A program made the translations under genes and the position numbers. The notes beneath the pieces are model-generated. The model was given only the letters and a program-made list of their open reading frames with translations, made no database searches and was not told the origin of the DNA. Source: Endocalyx cinctus (taxonomy: Eukaryota > Ascomycota > Sordariomycetes > Amphisphaeriales > Apiosporaceae). From it: a DNA stretch of 64,000 bases. Location: positions 124,001 to 188,000 of the forward strand of contig BCKC01000005.1 in assembly GCA_001600455.1 (NCBI GenBank). The letters run 5' to 3'. This document shows positions 14,001-25,152 of the stretch, in pieces (position 1 is the first letter of the stretch; every line of letters starts with the position of its first letter).

Positions 14001-14559
14001 CTTCGTTCGGTTCGGCCGGTGACTCGGTCGGTCACAAAACATTCGAGGTTCTGGTTGAGACAATGGGAGCACCCCTCGGGGAGAGCGTCGCATCGGATTT
14101 TGCGGACCTGACGAGGAAAGGGTCAGAGAACAGACCGGACTAGAATATGATCCGTACACGAAGCAAAGCGCAACATCGGGTTACAAGACGGGAAACATGA
14201 AAGATATCCAATGCGAGACAAGTTTATAATTGCGATTGTATTTAATTCAGTACAAAGAAGGAGAGCTACAGGAAGACGCGTTGAAAATACTAGATAAATA
14301 AAACAAAACAAGAAAAAAATAAGAATAAACAATTACAAACCTTGCACCGATCGCATGCTTGACCCGTTCGCGTATACGATTGAAGTTTACTCTTCACTAC
14401 ACTGGAGAAGTCATTGGAAGGAGGACGGTCGCGATCCAAAGTAGTTGTTATTGTTGTCGCAGGCGTCGCCGTTCTCTGAACTTTGCTAGATTTACCCGTA
14501 CCGTTAAGATCATTGACATTTGGCTCACCAGGCCGTTTCGGCGGACGGCCTGGAGGCAT
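11066..14559 (-). CDS. Zn2Cys6 fungal transcription factor with Ala-Gln/His, polyQ and polyN tail
   Basis: Four exons on the minus strand: 14559-14341, 14107-13391, 13281-12204 and 12117-11066. Phases agree at every junction and give about 1021 residues. The first intron (233 bp) splits the binuclear cluster, whose cysteines fall at about 69, 72, 79, 86, 89 and 96 (C-x2-C-x6-C-x6-C-x2-C-x6-C). A basic/coiled-coil linker follows at about 103-130 (RGYLQQLEREK). The central part (about 270-670) has the pattern of the fungal-specific middle homology region, including YAEWYFLMIHPFLPILHKPTF. The last 350 residues are low complexity: alternating Ala-Gln/Ala-His, a run of about ten Gln and Asn-rich stretches, suggesting a disordered activation region. 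Target genes cannot be read from the sequence. The start is the conserved-looking MPPGRPPKRPG; no in-frame ATG lies upstream in the open stretch. Confidence 0.9.
11590..11710 (-). repeat. Degenerate hexanucleotide repeat coding for Ala-Gln/Ala-His
   Basis: Within the last exon of the Zn2Cys6 gene a GCNCAN/GCTCAA-type hexamer (read on the coding strand) repeats about twenty times and encodes alternating Ala-Gln and Ala-His. Third-position variation shows that it is not a recent pure microsatellite. Confidence 0.85.
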
Positions 14560-15309
14560 TATGCCCTTTCTCTTTTGTTCGACAATGGAAATCCTTTTGT
14601 TTTTGTTAGGTTTAATTAGTGACAAAGGCGGCTCTTTAATATGGGAATTGTTCAATCGAGCTTCGATTTAGAAAAGTTATAGCTGAGAAAATGGAGTTTG
14701 CCGAAATGATTGGCGGCATCCTTTCAAGTTTAATCAGTGTACTTTAAGTACTAGAGTAAAGTAGTGTACCGTAGCTACGTAGGTACTTAAGTAACTACGG
14801 TAGCGTCCCGCGGGTACTAACACTAAGCACTAAACACTATATTAAAGTACCCGGGGTTGGTATAAATATTACCCCTGACAAGCAGACAGGCTCTGGATTA
14901 AGACGCTAATATAACGTAAATAGTACCTAGATAGGTAGATAAATTAGTGGGTTTAGTTACTGCGCTACCAGTAAAAGGGTATTTACTGAATACTTTGTTG
15001 ATATATCACAGTCTTCTTATAGAAAAAAGCCATCCACTCACCACATCCTTATATATCCTATTGAACATCCTCCCCCAACTTGGATGTCCGAAGACGTACA
15101 ATATTGACAACCTCCGAAGGTTCTTTTTCAAGCCTTTTTTTTTCCTCTTTTCTCTTCTATTTTAGGAAGTCAGGAAGTCAAGTCATCAAATAGATGTGAC
15201 GATCTATCGTCGATACTTCAAAAATATTCTGATGATCGTACTCTTTATTAAATACTTGTTCCGTGAACAAATTTTCATTATATTAAAAATTACATCGTTA
15301 TATTTCTAT
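14560..15309. other. Intergenic region upstream of the Zn2Cys6 gene
   Basis: Contains the promoter side of the Zn2Cys6 gene (to the left) and the 3' flank of the secreted six-hairpin-like gene (to the right). Short repeats of GTAC/ACTTAAGTA and ACTAAGCACTAAACACT lie at about 14740-14850. No gene is recognisable. Confidence 0.55.
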
Positions 15310-16139
15310 TTAACCATCGTACTCGATCTCCAAGTAAATGTTTGGTAGAGCAGTCTGGTTGGCGGGCATGGTGAAAGTCAAGTTGAAAAACTCAAACCCG
15401 CTATTCGAAGACAACGCATATCAGTAAATTATCCTTCATGAAACCAAATGTAACTCAATGAATAGAATAATGAAGAAGATGAAAGAAAAAAAAAGAAAAA
15501 AAAAAAGGGAATAAGAATAAGATAAAATAAGGCCACTTACTGGATAGGTGAGCAAGCTCCACTCACGAGACCGCAGAAGCTGACGGTCGGCTCGGGGTTA
15601 ACCGTGCCAGAAACCTTCATGTTAATACCGGAAATATCTTCCACCCCGAAGATATCTCGCGTAGCACCCAGAGGGTTCGATGCTACGACAAAGGTAAAAG
15701 TGCTATTCGAGAGTCCTGAGGGATACGTCAAGTTCATAAAACCCGGTCCGACCTCGGCTTCGAGCGCGTGCTCCGTCGCGTATAAAGTGAAGTATCCCAC
15801 CGAGCCGTCGAACCGAAGCCACTGGACCACCGCCGCGTTCCACTGGTTGCTGTGCGTACTGGCTCCTTCGGCGTCCAAATACGACATACCCCCGATGGTA
15901 AGGTTGGCGCTGTTCCATGTCGTGATATTTCGTGTCGAGGCGTCGACTGGGGGCGCGTAGGCCGAGGTCGTGATCGTGTGCTCGCCCGAAAACGTCGTCA
16001 GCTTCTCGATCACGCTCTCGGGAACGTACGCGTCGTGATACGTCGATAGAACGGCAATAAGCGGCGCATACTCGAAATCGTCCGCGTGCGCCATCGCCCA
16101 TGTCTTCACAGAGTTTATTTAGATCTTGTAATCCTCGTG

Positions 16140-16176
<37 letters not shown>

Positions 16177-17362
16177 CCGTGAACAGAAAAAATGTACTTA
16201 CGTTATCGTACACGGGAGCGTTCTCCTTACCGACGAGTGACCAGATATAGATAGTCACGAGAGCAACGTACTGGTTCATGTCGTATCCGTACGATCTATC
16301 CCACGGTCCGGCCATGTTTTTCAAGTTGGGGTTCCAGAATTCGCCGATCGACTCCCAGACCTTCGCGATCATGCGGGGAGCGTTCTTAGTCATGACCGAA
16401 TCCTCGGGTAGGTACTTGGCCCACATGGTAAGTCCGTAGAGGGACACACCGTAGTAGGTTGGCGTGTTGAACTCGGATAGGGTGTCGTACATGTTGAACA
16501 AGTCGATTACCTGGCTAGCCCAAGATTCTCCAAATTCGGTCATGTTGGCGTCCCCCATCTTACGACCGACCCAGCTAGCCTGAACGGCCCGCATGACGGA
16601 CGGGTTGGTATATCCAGGGTTTAGCATACCCGAGGCTAGGCCACCGTTGCGGTACCCATCACCAACGGTATCGTTGTATAAACTCTCCATGATCAAGTCC
16701 TGCACCATAGTGGGGAGGAGCTCCTTGTATTCCTCATAAATGACTATAAGGTTGGTACCGATAAAACCTCTCCACTGCGTGTGTGAAGTTAGTAGCCGTC
16801 CAATTTTCTACACAATTACCCATCGCCGTTGATGGTGGTTTACTCACGTTCGGATCCCAACTCGCATATGGCTACCAATTGTTAGCGATGAAGCGTACAC
16901 GATAACGAAGGCGTTGTTAAGAACTTACGACGGGGGGGTAAGCCGCGGTGCCTACAGTTGGCTCCTCTGGGTAAACCTGGTAGTCACCGTACCTAGAATT
17001 GGTCAGTTAGTGTGTCAAGAAAAATAAAAGAACATGACTTACCATAAATCACTCGGGTTTTTGTGCTGCGCTTCGATGACGTTCGTGATGATCTTGATGG
17101 CCTCCTTCACGTCGTCACCCTCGTTGCGCTGGAGCAAACCAGTGGCGTACCAGACGGACGAACGCGTCTCGTGAGCAGTGGCAGCCAAAGGCCAGTAGAA
17201 ATACGACAGATATCCGGCGTCGCTGTCGTAGATCTTGTCCATGAAGCTCATGGACTCGTTAAAGTAGTCCTGCGCATTCTCGGAGAGAACAGCAGCTTCA
17301 ACGGTGCTGACGGCAGCCAAACCCGAGGCAGCGGCGAGAGCCCAAGACCGGATGGAAGGCAT
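15310..17362 (-). CDS. Secreted six-hairpin-glycosidase-like protein of unknown function
   Basis: Six exons on the minus strand: 17362-17043, 16992-16929, 16871-16848, 16774-16202, 16103-15541 and 15400-15310. Together they give 544 residues with consistent phases. The third exon is only 24 bases and encodes PYASWDPN. The N-terminus is a signal peptide (about 1-23, ending near VEA). The body is rich in aromatic helices (SSVWYATGLLQRNEGDD, WDRSYGYDMNQYV, MAHADDFEYAPLIAVLS) and looks like an all-alpha toroid followed by a beta-rich C-terminal part with several N-glycosylation sites. I recognise it as a conserved fungal secreted type, but cannot name an enzyme activity. The exon 4/5 acceptor, at GTGAAG|ACATGG, is the least certain junction. 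It follows an intron with a 31-base homopolymer. Confidence 0.82.
16143..16173. repeat. 31-base poly-A tract inside an intron
   Basis: An uninterrupted A run on the plus strand (poly-T in the transcript) in the fourth intron of the secreted six-hairpin-like gene. It may serve as an extended polypyrimidine tract. Confidence 0.9.
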
Positions 17363-17497
17363 GGTGAAAGACTGAATGCGACCGGAGTAAAAAAAAAAAA
17401 AAAAGAACCAGTGGGTTTCTCTTAGAGAGGTGGTTTTTCTTTGGGGTGAAGAAAGCCAAGAGTCACGAATTTACCAAGGGCCGTCCTTCGAGCTCAA

Positions 17498-17507
17498 CAT
17501 ATATAAA
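17498..17507 (-). promoter_or_regulatory. TATA-like element of the secreted-protein gene
   Basis: TTTATATATG on the minus strand, about 136 bases before the ATG at 17362. Position and composition fit a core promoter, but no transcription start can be read. Confidence 0.35.
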
Positions 17508-18390
17508 CGGGCCCTGACCTGATCTCGGTGTAGCTACAGAGCCGAACAATGCCGGTGGATCATCTTGATAGGCGCATCCAGAAACTATGTGTGCAGACAT
17601 ATTGTCATTGTGCAGATCTATCCTAGGTACTACGACACGCGCATTGCAGTATAACACCCTTCAATAATACTACATTACTACGTACGTACCCACGATACTG
17701 CTAGTATAAACAAGTATCGACTTGAATAATCGTCGGAAATTAGACTTATCAAGGACCCCAACGGTGCGGTAGACGCTAACGGGAGAAAAGCCGTAATGAT
17801 ACTCTACAAGAACCCACCACATATCCTTGCTCCATGCCGAAGAAAGTAGATATAGCGAATTAAAAGGCCTTAGAGCGTGAAGTTCCTCCACGTTCACCCA
17901 CAAATGTATTTACACTACACTACACTAAATAAAGTTCCTATCTCCAGACGAAATGACCAAACGTATGAGTACTTGAATAATAATTATCACGCGACACTTA
18001 CACGCTATACTAATAAAAATCTTAGTATATTTCATGGAGTCGGTCAACAGTCCAACCGGCCTACGTCGGGTTTTCCCCCGGGTCATGATAAGCTTTTTTT
18101 TTTCCCTTCTAGTTCTTCTTTGATCAACTTCGTCACGATAGTGGGGACCTAAATAAACAACGATGAGCCTCCTATTTTTCTGTGTTTCTTTGGAATTCTT
18201 GGAGTGTTGTGCTCGACTGGGTGTCTCCAGCGATAATAACTATCCTTGGAGCTTAATAGACTTGTTTGTTCCTTGCATAAGTTACTCCCTGTTCATCGTT
18301 ACCGGATTTGAGGTCAAAGCTCAAGAATAGTAACTGAACTAAACAAATAAAAGAGAAAAAAATCTCCATCCATCTCCTAGCTAGGCGGAT

Positions 18391-18416
18391 CAAGACAAGA
18401 CAAGACAAGACAAGAC
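18391..18416 (+). repeat. (CAAGA)5 microsatellite in the permease 5' leader
   Basis: Five perfect CAAGA units followed by C, ending 26 bases before the permease ATG at 18443, so probably within its 5' untranslated region. Copy number may vary between strains. Confidence 0.85.
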
Positions 18417-18442
18417 GCATCGTTACTATCATCAGGTTGGCG

Positions 18443-20106
18443 ATGGAAGACATGAAGGATAATACGGTCGTCCGTCAGACCAGCGGAGAAAAATCGATGG
18501 ACGCTGACGAGCTACGTTTAGCTCAGATGGGTAAGAAAGAAAGAAATATTGAAAGTTTTTATCGATTATTTTGAACTAACATTTTCTACGACGTAGGGCA
18601 CACCCAGGAGCTTAAGCGTCACTTTACCGTCCTGTCTCTGATCGGTTTGGCCTCGACCACCACCATCTCCTGGACCGGCCTGGGTCTCGGTATCGTGACG
18701 GAGATCAACGCCGGCGGTCCGGGGGCAATAATCTACGGCTTTATCCTCGTGACCGTGTTGCAGTGTTTCCTAGGTGCCTCGCTCGCCGAGTTTGTCTCTA
18801 GCTATCCGACCGAGGGAGGCATGTACCACTGGATCGCGGCCGTGGCCCCGAAGCGGATGATGGCCTTCCTGAGTTTCCTCACCGGCTGGTTTACCTGCTT
18901 CGGATGGATTTTCACCACGGCCTCGACCAACTTGATCTACGCGCAGACCCTCGCCGCTCTGATCGCGCTGTATATGCCGGACTTGGTCCTGCAGACCTGG
19001 CAGACTTTCATCATCTACCAGGGGCTCAACCTCATGACGGCCTTTGTCGTCATGTTCGGCAACCGAACCATTCCCGCTCTCAACAAGTTCTCCCTGTTCT
19101 ACTTGCAGATCGGCTGGCTCGTTGTCTTGGTCGCGGTCGTTGCCTGCGCCCCGACCCACCAGAACGCCGATTTTGTCTTCAAGACTTGGGTCAACAACAC
19201 CGGCTGGGAGAACCAGGTCATCTGCTTCATCACCGGTCTCGTAAACCCTCTTTACGCCCTTGGTGGTCTCGACGGAGTCACCCACATCACCGAGGAAATG
19301 CCTAACGTAAGTCTTTCATTTCCTATCTCTTCAATGCCATTGAAAAAAAAACAATATCTGACCATTCTTATTAGCCTTCTCGAAACGCACCCCTCGCCAT
19401 CGCCATTACCTTGACCATCGCCTTCGTTACCGGCATCACGTACCTAATCGGTCTCATGTTCAGCGTCCAAGACTACGCCGCCCTCGCGACGACGTCCACG
19501 GGCCTACCTCTAGCGGAGCTCTTCCGACAAGTGACGCAATCCGCGGGCGGCGCCTTCGGGCTCACCTTCATCCTCTTCGTCGCCCTGGGCCCGTGCGTGG
19601 TCTCCTCGCAGCTCTCGACGGGGCGGGTCTGCTGGGCGTTCGCGCGCGACGGCGCCTTCCCCTTCTCGGCCACGTGGGCGCGGGTCAACGCGCGGTTCGG
19701 GATCCCGCTGAACGCGCAGCTCGGCGTGACGGCCGCCATCGCCGCGTTGGGGTGCCTGTACCTGGGCTCGTCGACGGCGTTCAACAGCATGCTGGGCGCG
19801 GCCGTGACCATCAACAACATCGCGTACTTCATCCCCATCGCCACCAACATGCTGACGGGCCGGCGGAACATGCACAAGGGCGTCTTTCACATGGGCGGGT
19901 GGGGCTGGTTCGTCAACGCCGTGACGATCGGGTGGCTCGCCTTCGCCATCGTCTTCTTCAGCTTCCCGTACAACATGCCCGTTGAGGCGAGCAACATGAA
20001 CTACACGTGCGTCGTCGTCGGCGCGCTGCCTATCTTCATCGTGGGTTGGTGGTTCGTGGCCAAGGATAGCTATAAGCAGAAGATCGCGGCGGCGAAGGAG
20101 GAGTAG
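18443..20106 (+). CDS. APC-superfamily amino-acid/amine permease
   Basis: Three exons, 18443-18530, 18597-19306 and 19375-20106, give 509 residues. Phases agree (1, then 0) and the first junction rebuilds LAQMGHTQELKRHF, a usual start of the first domain. About twelve hydrophobic segments run from residue 45 to 495. Early family motifs include LIGLASTTTISWTGLG and EFVSSYPTEGGMYHW. AFARDGAFPFS and ALNKFS-type loops follow, and the C-terminus is cytosolic and lysine-rich. This matches the fungal GABA/choline/polyamine-type permeases (Uga4 and Hnm1 relatives) of the plasma membrane. The substrate cannot be told from sequence. It lies 970 bases before the glucosamine-6-phosphate deaminase gene on the same strand, but nothing shows that the two are co-regulated. 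Confidence 0.93.
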
Positions 20107-21076
20107 ACGGGATATACTCTCGTCGACTTTACACATTTACCTTTAATTAGAATATTAGACAATCAAACAGCCAAATGCTTTCATAGAGCAACTGCCTTAG
20201 TAGAGCGGACGGAAAGCATAATATTAAAATAGATACATAGAACAAAATGTAAAATTATAATACATAATCTCATATCGAGTCTCGAAGAGATCTTGATCTA
20301 ATTGTTCCTGACATTCAGCACTACTTCTTCTATCTGACTTTGTTCGATATCACAAATTAGTGGTAGCATTAGAAGCGAGACTCCTCTACTCAGATACTTC
20401 CTAATTACACCGTGTGTAGCAAAGCCTACTTGATTCCGTCTCAATGAAAGGAGATGGAGATTGGACCTTTCTCCTAAACTCAGAGGTACCCGATGCGGCC
20501 CGAGCAACAGTAATAGCCGTAGAACGTGTGGTGCCTAATATCCCGGGCTACCTATCTCTATACTCACATACTTTACCTAGCGTGACCGGCCGATCCAATC
20601 GAGTCGGTAATATCGGTCAACCTCACCGAGAAGGCCGGGCCAGTCCATCCCGTAGTACTCCGTAGCGTGCTACCGGGAATTTCGGGTTCAAAGAGCGAAA
20701 ACCGGGTTACCTCCCAGATGAATTACGCTGCTACTTAGTTTTGGCCGGCCGGTCATACTGGTGGATTTCCCCAGTGATATTCTAATTTCAACGGCATCTC
20801 TTGGTTAGACACTTTATGTTTGCTCATACACAAGGCAATATGTAATCACGATCGAGAAGAAATTCAATACTATTTACGTTGATCAACGGAAAACCCGGGC
20901 TAGTAATCGTCACCGATGATATTTTATAAGTATGGCCATCGCGGGCATAGACCCGTAGGTCACGTACGCGCAGAAGAGATGGCAAAGCGAAAAGAAGAGA
21001 TAAACCAGGCGCCTTATTTCTCATCCCCCTTTACTTCTGAAAAACACTATTTCGTATATCTAGTAATAGAGGCATC
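20107..21076. other. Intergenic region before the deaminase gene
   Basis: AT-rich 970-base spacer containing the promoter of the glucosamine-6-phosphate deaminase gene. It has several CCGG-rich patches near 20580-20760. No gene is recognisable. Confidence 0.55.
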
Positions 21077-22235
21077 ATGAAGCTCCTCATCCGCGACAAC
21101 GCCGAAGCGGCCTCGGCTCACGTGGCGAAATATATCATCAGTTCGTGAGACTTCTTTCTTTGTTTTATATCATTATTTCGCGGGAAACGAATGCTGATGT
21201 AGTCACTACTATTCCTCCCTACCACTAGACCGTATCAACGACTTCACACCTTCCCCCGAACGACCCAACTTCGTACTCGGGCTGCCCACGGGAAGCAGTC
21301 CGATACTGATCTACCGGGACCTTGTCGCGGCGCATCGCGCCGGGGAGGTCTCGTTCAAGCAGGTGGTGACGTTTAACATGGACGAGTACGTCGGCCTGCC
21401 CAGGGAGCATCCGGAGTCTTACCACTCGTTCATGTTCCGACACTTGTTCTCGCACGTCGACATCGTCCCGCAAAACGTGCACATCCTAGACGGAAACGCC
21501 CCCGACCTGGAGAAGGAGTGCGTCGCGTACGAGGACGCTGTCCGTGCGCGCGGCGGCATCGACTTGTTCCTCGGCGGCGTGGGAAGTGATGGGCACATCG
21601 CCTTCAACGAGCCCGGGTCCAGCCTGGCGAGTCGCACGAGAATAAAGACCTTGGCGTACGACACGGTCCTGGCCAACGCGCGCTTCTTCGGTGGTGACGT
21701 GGGCTCGGTACCTAACATGGCTTTAACGGTGGGCGTGCAGACTATCATGGAAGCGAGAGAAGTCGTCGTCATCGCCACGGGAGCTTCCAAGGCGTTGGCG
21801 ATCCGGACGGCGATCGAAGGCGCGCTCAGTCACATGTGCACTCTTTCGTGCTTACAGATCCACCCCAAGAGCACGATAGTCGTGGATGAGGACGCGACGC
21901 TTGAGCTGAAGGTCAAGACAGTCAAAGTAAGTGGCATCAGCCAAGGCTCCCCTCATCCCCCCTTTACTTCTTTGATTTTATTAAATGGCTGACAGTGACG
22001 GTGATAACAGTACTTCAAGAGCGTAGACCGTCCAATAAATACCGAAGAGCCCAATCCCAAAATCCTGTCTCGCTTGAGAACAACCTCGCTGATATCACCA
22101 CCCATGACGCCAAAGTCGAAACCAGCGTTACAAAGCGCCGCCGAGTTTGAAGAAAACGGAGACTTGACTCCGGACAGTATGAGGTCCAGAATGCTGGAGC
22201 ATCAAATTCCGGAGACGTCCATCCTCCCGAATTAA
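21077..22235 (+). CDS. NAG1: Glucosamine-6-phosphate deaminase/isomerase
   Basis: Three exons, 21077-21140, 21229-21926 and 22011-22235, give 328 residues. The enzyme converts glucosamine 6-phosphate to fructose 6-phosphate and ammonia in the cytosol, the last step of N-acetylglucosamine catabolism. Family motifs are clear: GLPTGSSP near 40, FNMDEYVGL near 70 with the catalytic Asp, and [17 protein letters not shown] with Asp142, His144 and Glu149 (equivalent to the bacterial NagB active-site residues). The last exon begins YFKSV and adds a Ser/Pro/Thr-rich C-terminal extension of about 65 residues beyond the bacterial length, as in other fungi. The gene is convergent with a Zn2Cys6 regulator that ends only 88 bases away. 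A hexokinase-family gene follows that regulator. Confidence 0.95.
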
Positions 22236-22323
22236 CCGAATTAACCGAATGAAAGGGGGTATTATCCAACCTAAAAAAACGAAAAAAAAAAAAAAGTCAT
22301 TACTCTCTTTTCAACCCGGTTAA

Positions 22324-24258
22324 CTATATCTGCGAGGTGCCGGACCATATCGGGTACGCCATTTGTCCTAAGCTGGTGTGGTCGAATATCTGCCACGGGA
22401 GCTCGAGCTCGGAGCTCATGGATTGCATATCCACACTAGCTTCTACCGGTATCGAAGTCGGCGTTTGCACACCCTGGAGGCTCTGTTCAAGACGAGAAAT
22501 CAATCTGTCTCGAAGACTGGGTTTGGGCTCATTGGTCTGTCTCAACATTTCCAAATGAATTCTAATATTTCGGAGGTCTGTATATCATGGTACTTAGTTA
22601 GAATCGGCCCTTGGCGACGTTATCATATGTTACAAGGTCGTATAAACTTACCGTCGGATTCTCCGGCGCCGCCCTCTATTCCCTGCAACACGATCAAGGC
22701 AGCCCAGGTTATCATGACCAGATCCCAATTCGACCAGATAGAAGAATCATTTACGTGCAGGGCGAGAGTGGCGCGGGCAGAGAGTAATAGCTCGCGTTGT
22801 TCTTTTGGTGTCATACTGTTAGAATAAAGATTGCATCCTCTCGCGGGATGATAGATAGATAATACTACTAATCGGTGTAGGACATATTGGCGAGATACCG
22901 ACGTACGGTGCGCCTCCGAGTCGTCGACGTTGTTTCCAAGTTCTACGAGCCAGTCGTCTAATTGTCTTGCCCAGTCGCGAATGACGGCCGCGTCGACAGG
23001 GGTAAATGCACACGTCGCGTTACTAGTGTCGGGCGGCACGCCCGTAAAACTTGACCATATTGTAGGCAGACCTCGTCCGGTAAAATGGGTAAGTCCCGTG
23101 TGCATCATTCGAGATAGTCGGTATAGCGGGTCCCGATGAGAAGTTTGTAGAGACCGGAGCGGCGGCTCTATCGGGATCACGGGGCAGGACAAGTGCAGCG
23201 AAGCGTGTTCCAGATCAATAATTTGCGCGCCGATAAAAAGCTTTCGCCATTCCCTCGACCTCTCGTCTATGTGTGGCGGGCAGTGCTTGAGAATGAGGCG
23301 GTATGCTACGGAAACCCAAATGTCCGTTTCCTGGATATTGGCCTCGGTGAGAAGCCCTGCCAGAATGATCCCCAGAGTCGTCTGAAAAGCCCATTCCTCT
23401 GCGAGTTGCGGGTCTTTTGGCGGTCTCCCGATATCACTATTGGGGATGCTTAGTTGTGCTATCGCGTTGCAGAGGACAGAAAAATATTGCGGGGCTATAT
23501 CGGCCATGTCAGGAGTGCCCCGAGTGCTCGAGCAGTATAGAATAGAGGCAAGCAATAACGGTCGTGGGGATGAAAATGTCTGCTTGCTTGGGAGAAAATG
23601 CAGAGGGGGCATCCCATCATGGAATCTGTGAGAAAATGTTAGAGCTAAGCAAGCACGCACATATCAAAAATGGATACATTGCAGAAAGGGTTCTTTACGT
23701 GAGCCAAAGATGTTTGATCGTGCTCTTCCGCCACATCGAGGGCCTCTCGGGGTTAGGATAGAGCTTCTCCAGGCAAGCAGCAGCTTCGAAGAGCGGGGTG
23801 AATACGATATCCTCGGGCGACTCTTCTTCCAGGCTCTCAGAGACACCCTCATTACTATCTGAGCTGTGGTCTTTTTCTCGTTCCTCCGGGCCTTTTAATC
23901 CCAGGTGCATTTCAATGGCCTTGAGTCGGTCGAGTACTTCCTTATTAAAATCATTTTGACAAGCGCCTATCAACGTCTCGGGAAGAGCGGCGGCGTTGGC
24001 ACGAGGCACGAAAATACATGATATGCCAGAACGTTGGCATCTTCGGCAAGTACTATTTCCATTGTCGATCCTGCATTTCATTTTCTGCCTTCGGCAATTG
24101 ACTATATAATATCACCGTATTAGCATATTGGATACGATGGTCCATTTTCGTAGACACTAACTGCAAGCTTTTCGTGCCTTCGGCTCTACGGGCTCTTCGC
24201 GTCTGGGTTGCCCATTAAGTAAGGGCGGGCCCTCGCGATGAATACTATTTTGTTGCAT
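22324..24258 (-). CDS. Zn2Cys6 transcription factor between deaminase and hexokinase genes
   Basis: Four exons on the minus strand: 24258-24162, 24101-23699, 23625-22652 and 22577-22324. They give 575 residues with phases 1, 2 and 1. The first intron interrupts the zinc cluster after its first cysteine. Spliced, the cysteines are at about 32, 35, 42, 51, 54 and 61 (C-x2-C-x6-C-x8-C-x2-C-x6-C), with RRQKMKC as the DNA-contacting stretch. The rest is helical and resembles a reduced fungal middle homology region. The C-terminus carries DLRNIRIHLEMLRQ and a Ser-rich tail. It is convergent with the deaminase gene and divergent from the hexokinase-like gene, so a local pathway regulator is a reasonable inference. 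Its DNA site is unknown. It is not of the Ndt80 type (Ron1) known from other GlcNAc clusters. Confidence 0.88.
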
Positions 24259-25152
24259 GGCCACAATTGCGTATGGAGGACCAAATTTGTAGCACGCCCT
24301 ACTATATTAAAGTAACAATATTATTATATGACTGGCCGTGCTTCGTAGTGGTTATGGTATAATAAATGATACTAGAGGCACAAGGTTGTATGTAATAACT
24401 TGCTTAACTCAGTCATTCAATGCGAATATGGTCTGAGTATGGGCGGGGCACGTCGTTCAGGTAGCGTGCATATTCACACGTGAGAAATCTATTTTCTCAC
24501 CAGAGAGAGAATAAATGGCATCAGATTTACGAATCATACAACCTTACTCCAAATGACATATTTGGGAATGATACCCGTTCTGAGATAGGTAGTAAGTGCG
24601 TTTTCCCTAGATTATCGTAGTATTGATAAGCTAGTGAACCAAATTACTCCCCAGTAAATAATCTCCATACCTCAGTAGGCCCAGATCCCTGGTATAGAGC
24701 AACGATCGGATCGAGACCGACAAGAAAGCTTCGGAGAAATCCGGTCGGTTTACCGGTTTACCGGCCAAATCCGAATTAGCATATTCTTCAATATTATATG
24801 GACAAAGAATAATATAAGACACGACCTCGATACTCCATAAAGGCTCCATAATATATCGTAAAAACTTGTAATGAATGCCGATAAGATGCTCGACAAGATT
24901 TATCCGAGACCCTCTCTACCGAGTTGGCCGGATATGGGGAAGTCGACCTTTTGGCCTGGACGTAGCATCGCATTCTTCAGCATCGTATTTCTGTGACCAT
25001 GTGACTAATTAATGATTTGGTCTAAAAATTCCTTAGATCAAAAAGGAAGAAATGATCTCTTCAATCCTAACCTTCAATTGCTGCTATATTTTTTTTTTGG
25101 GTGCGGTATGGGCGGGTATTCCTAGTCTGCTCTGGTCTGTTCAACACCGGTG
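24259..25152. other. Divergent promoter region of the regulator and hexokinase-like genes
   Basis: These 894 bases separate the start codons of the Zn2Cys6 gene (-) and the hexokinase-family gene (+). This is the obvious place for shared control sites. CCGG and TTTACCGG repeats occur at 24740-24770 and a GGTGCGG patch occurs near 25100. No gene is recognisable. Confidence 0.55.

Larger units (their letters stand above)
17363..18442. other. Divergent promoter region between the secreted-protein and permease genes
   Basis: Two divergently transcribed genes share these 1.08 kb. A TATA-like stretch lies near 17498-17507 on the side of the minus-strand gene, and a CAAGA repeat lies just before the permease start. 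No gene is recognisable. Confidence 0.55.

Noticed and set aside
19510..20136. Open frame of about 208 codons antisense to the amino-acid permease
   Set aside because: Its composition (Arg/Asp/Glu/His-rich) is the usual reverse-strand by-product of GC-rich third positions; the sense strand encodes a clear permease.
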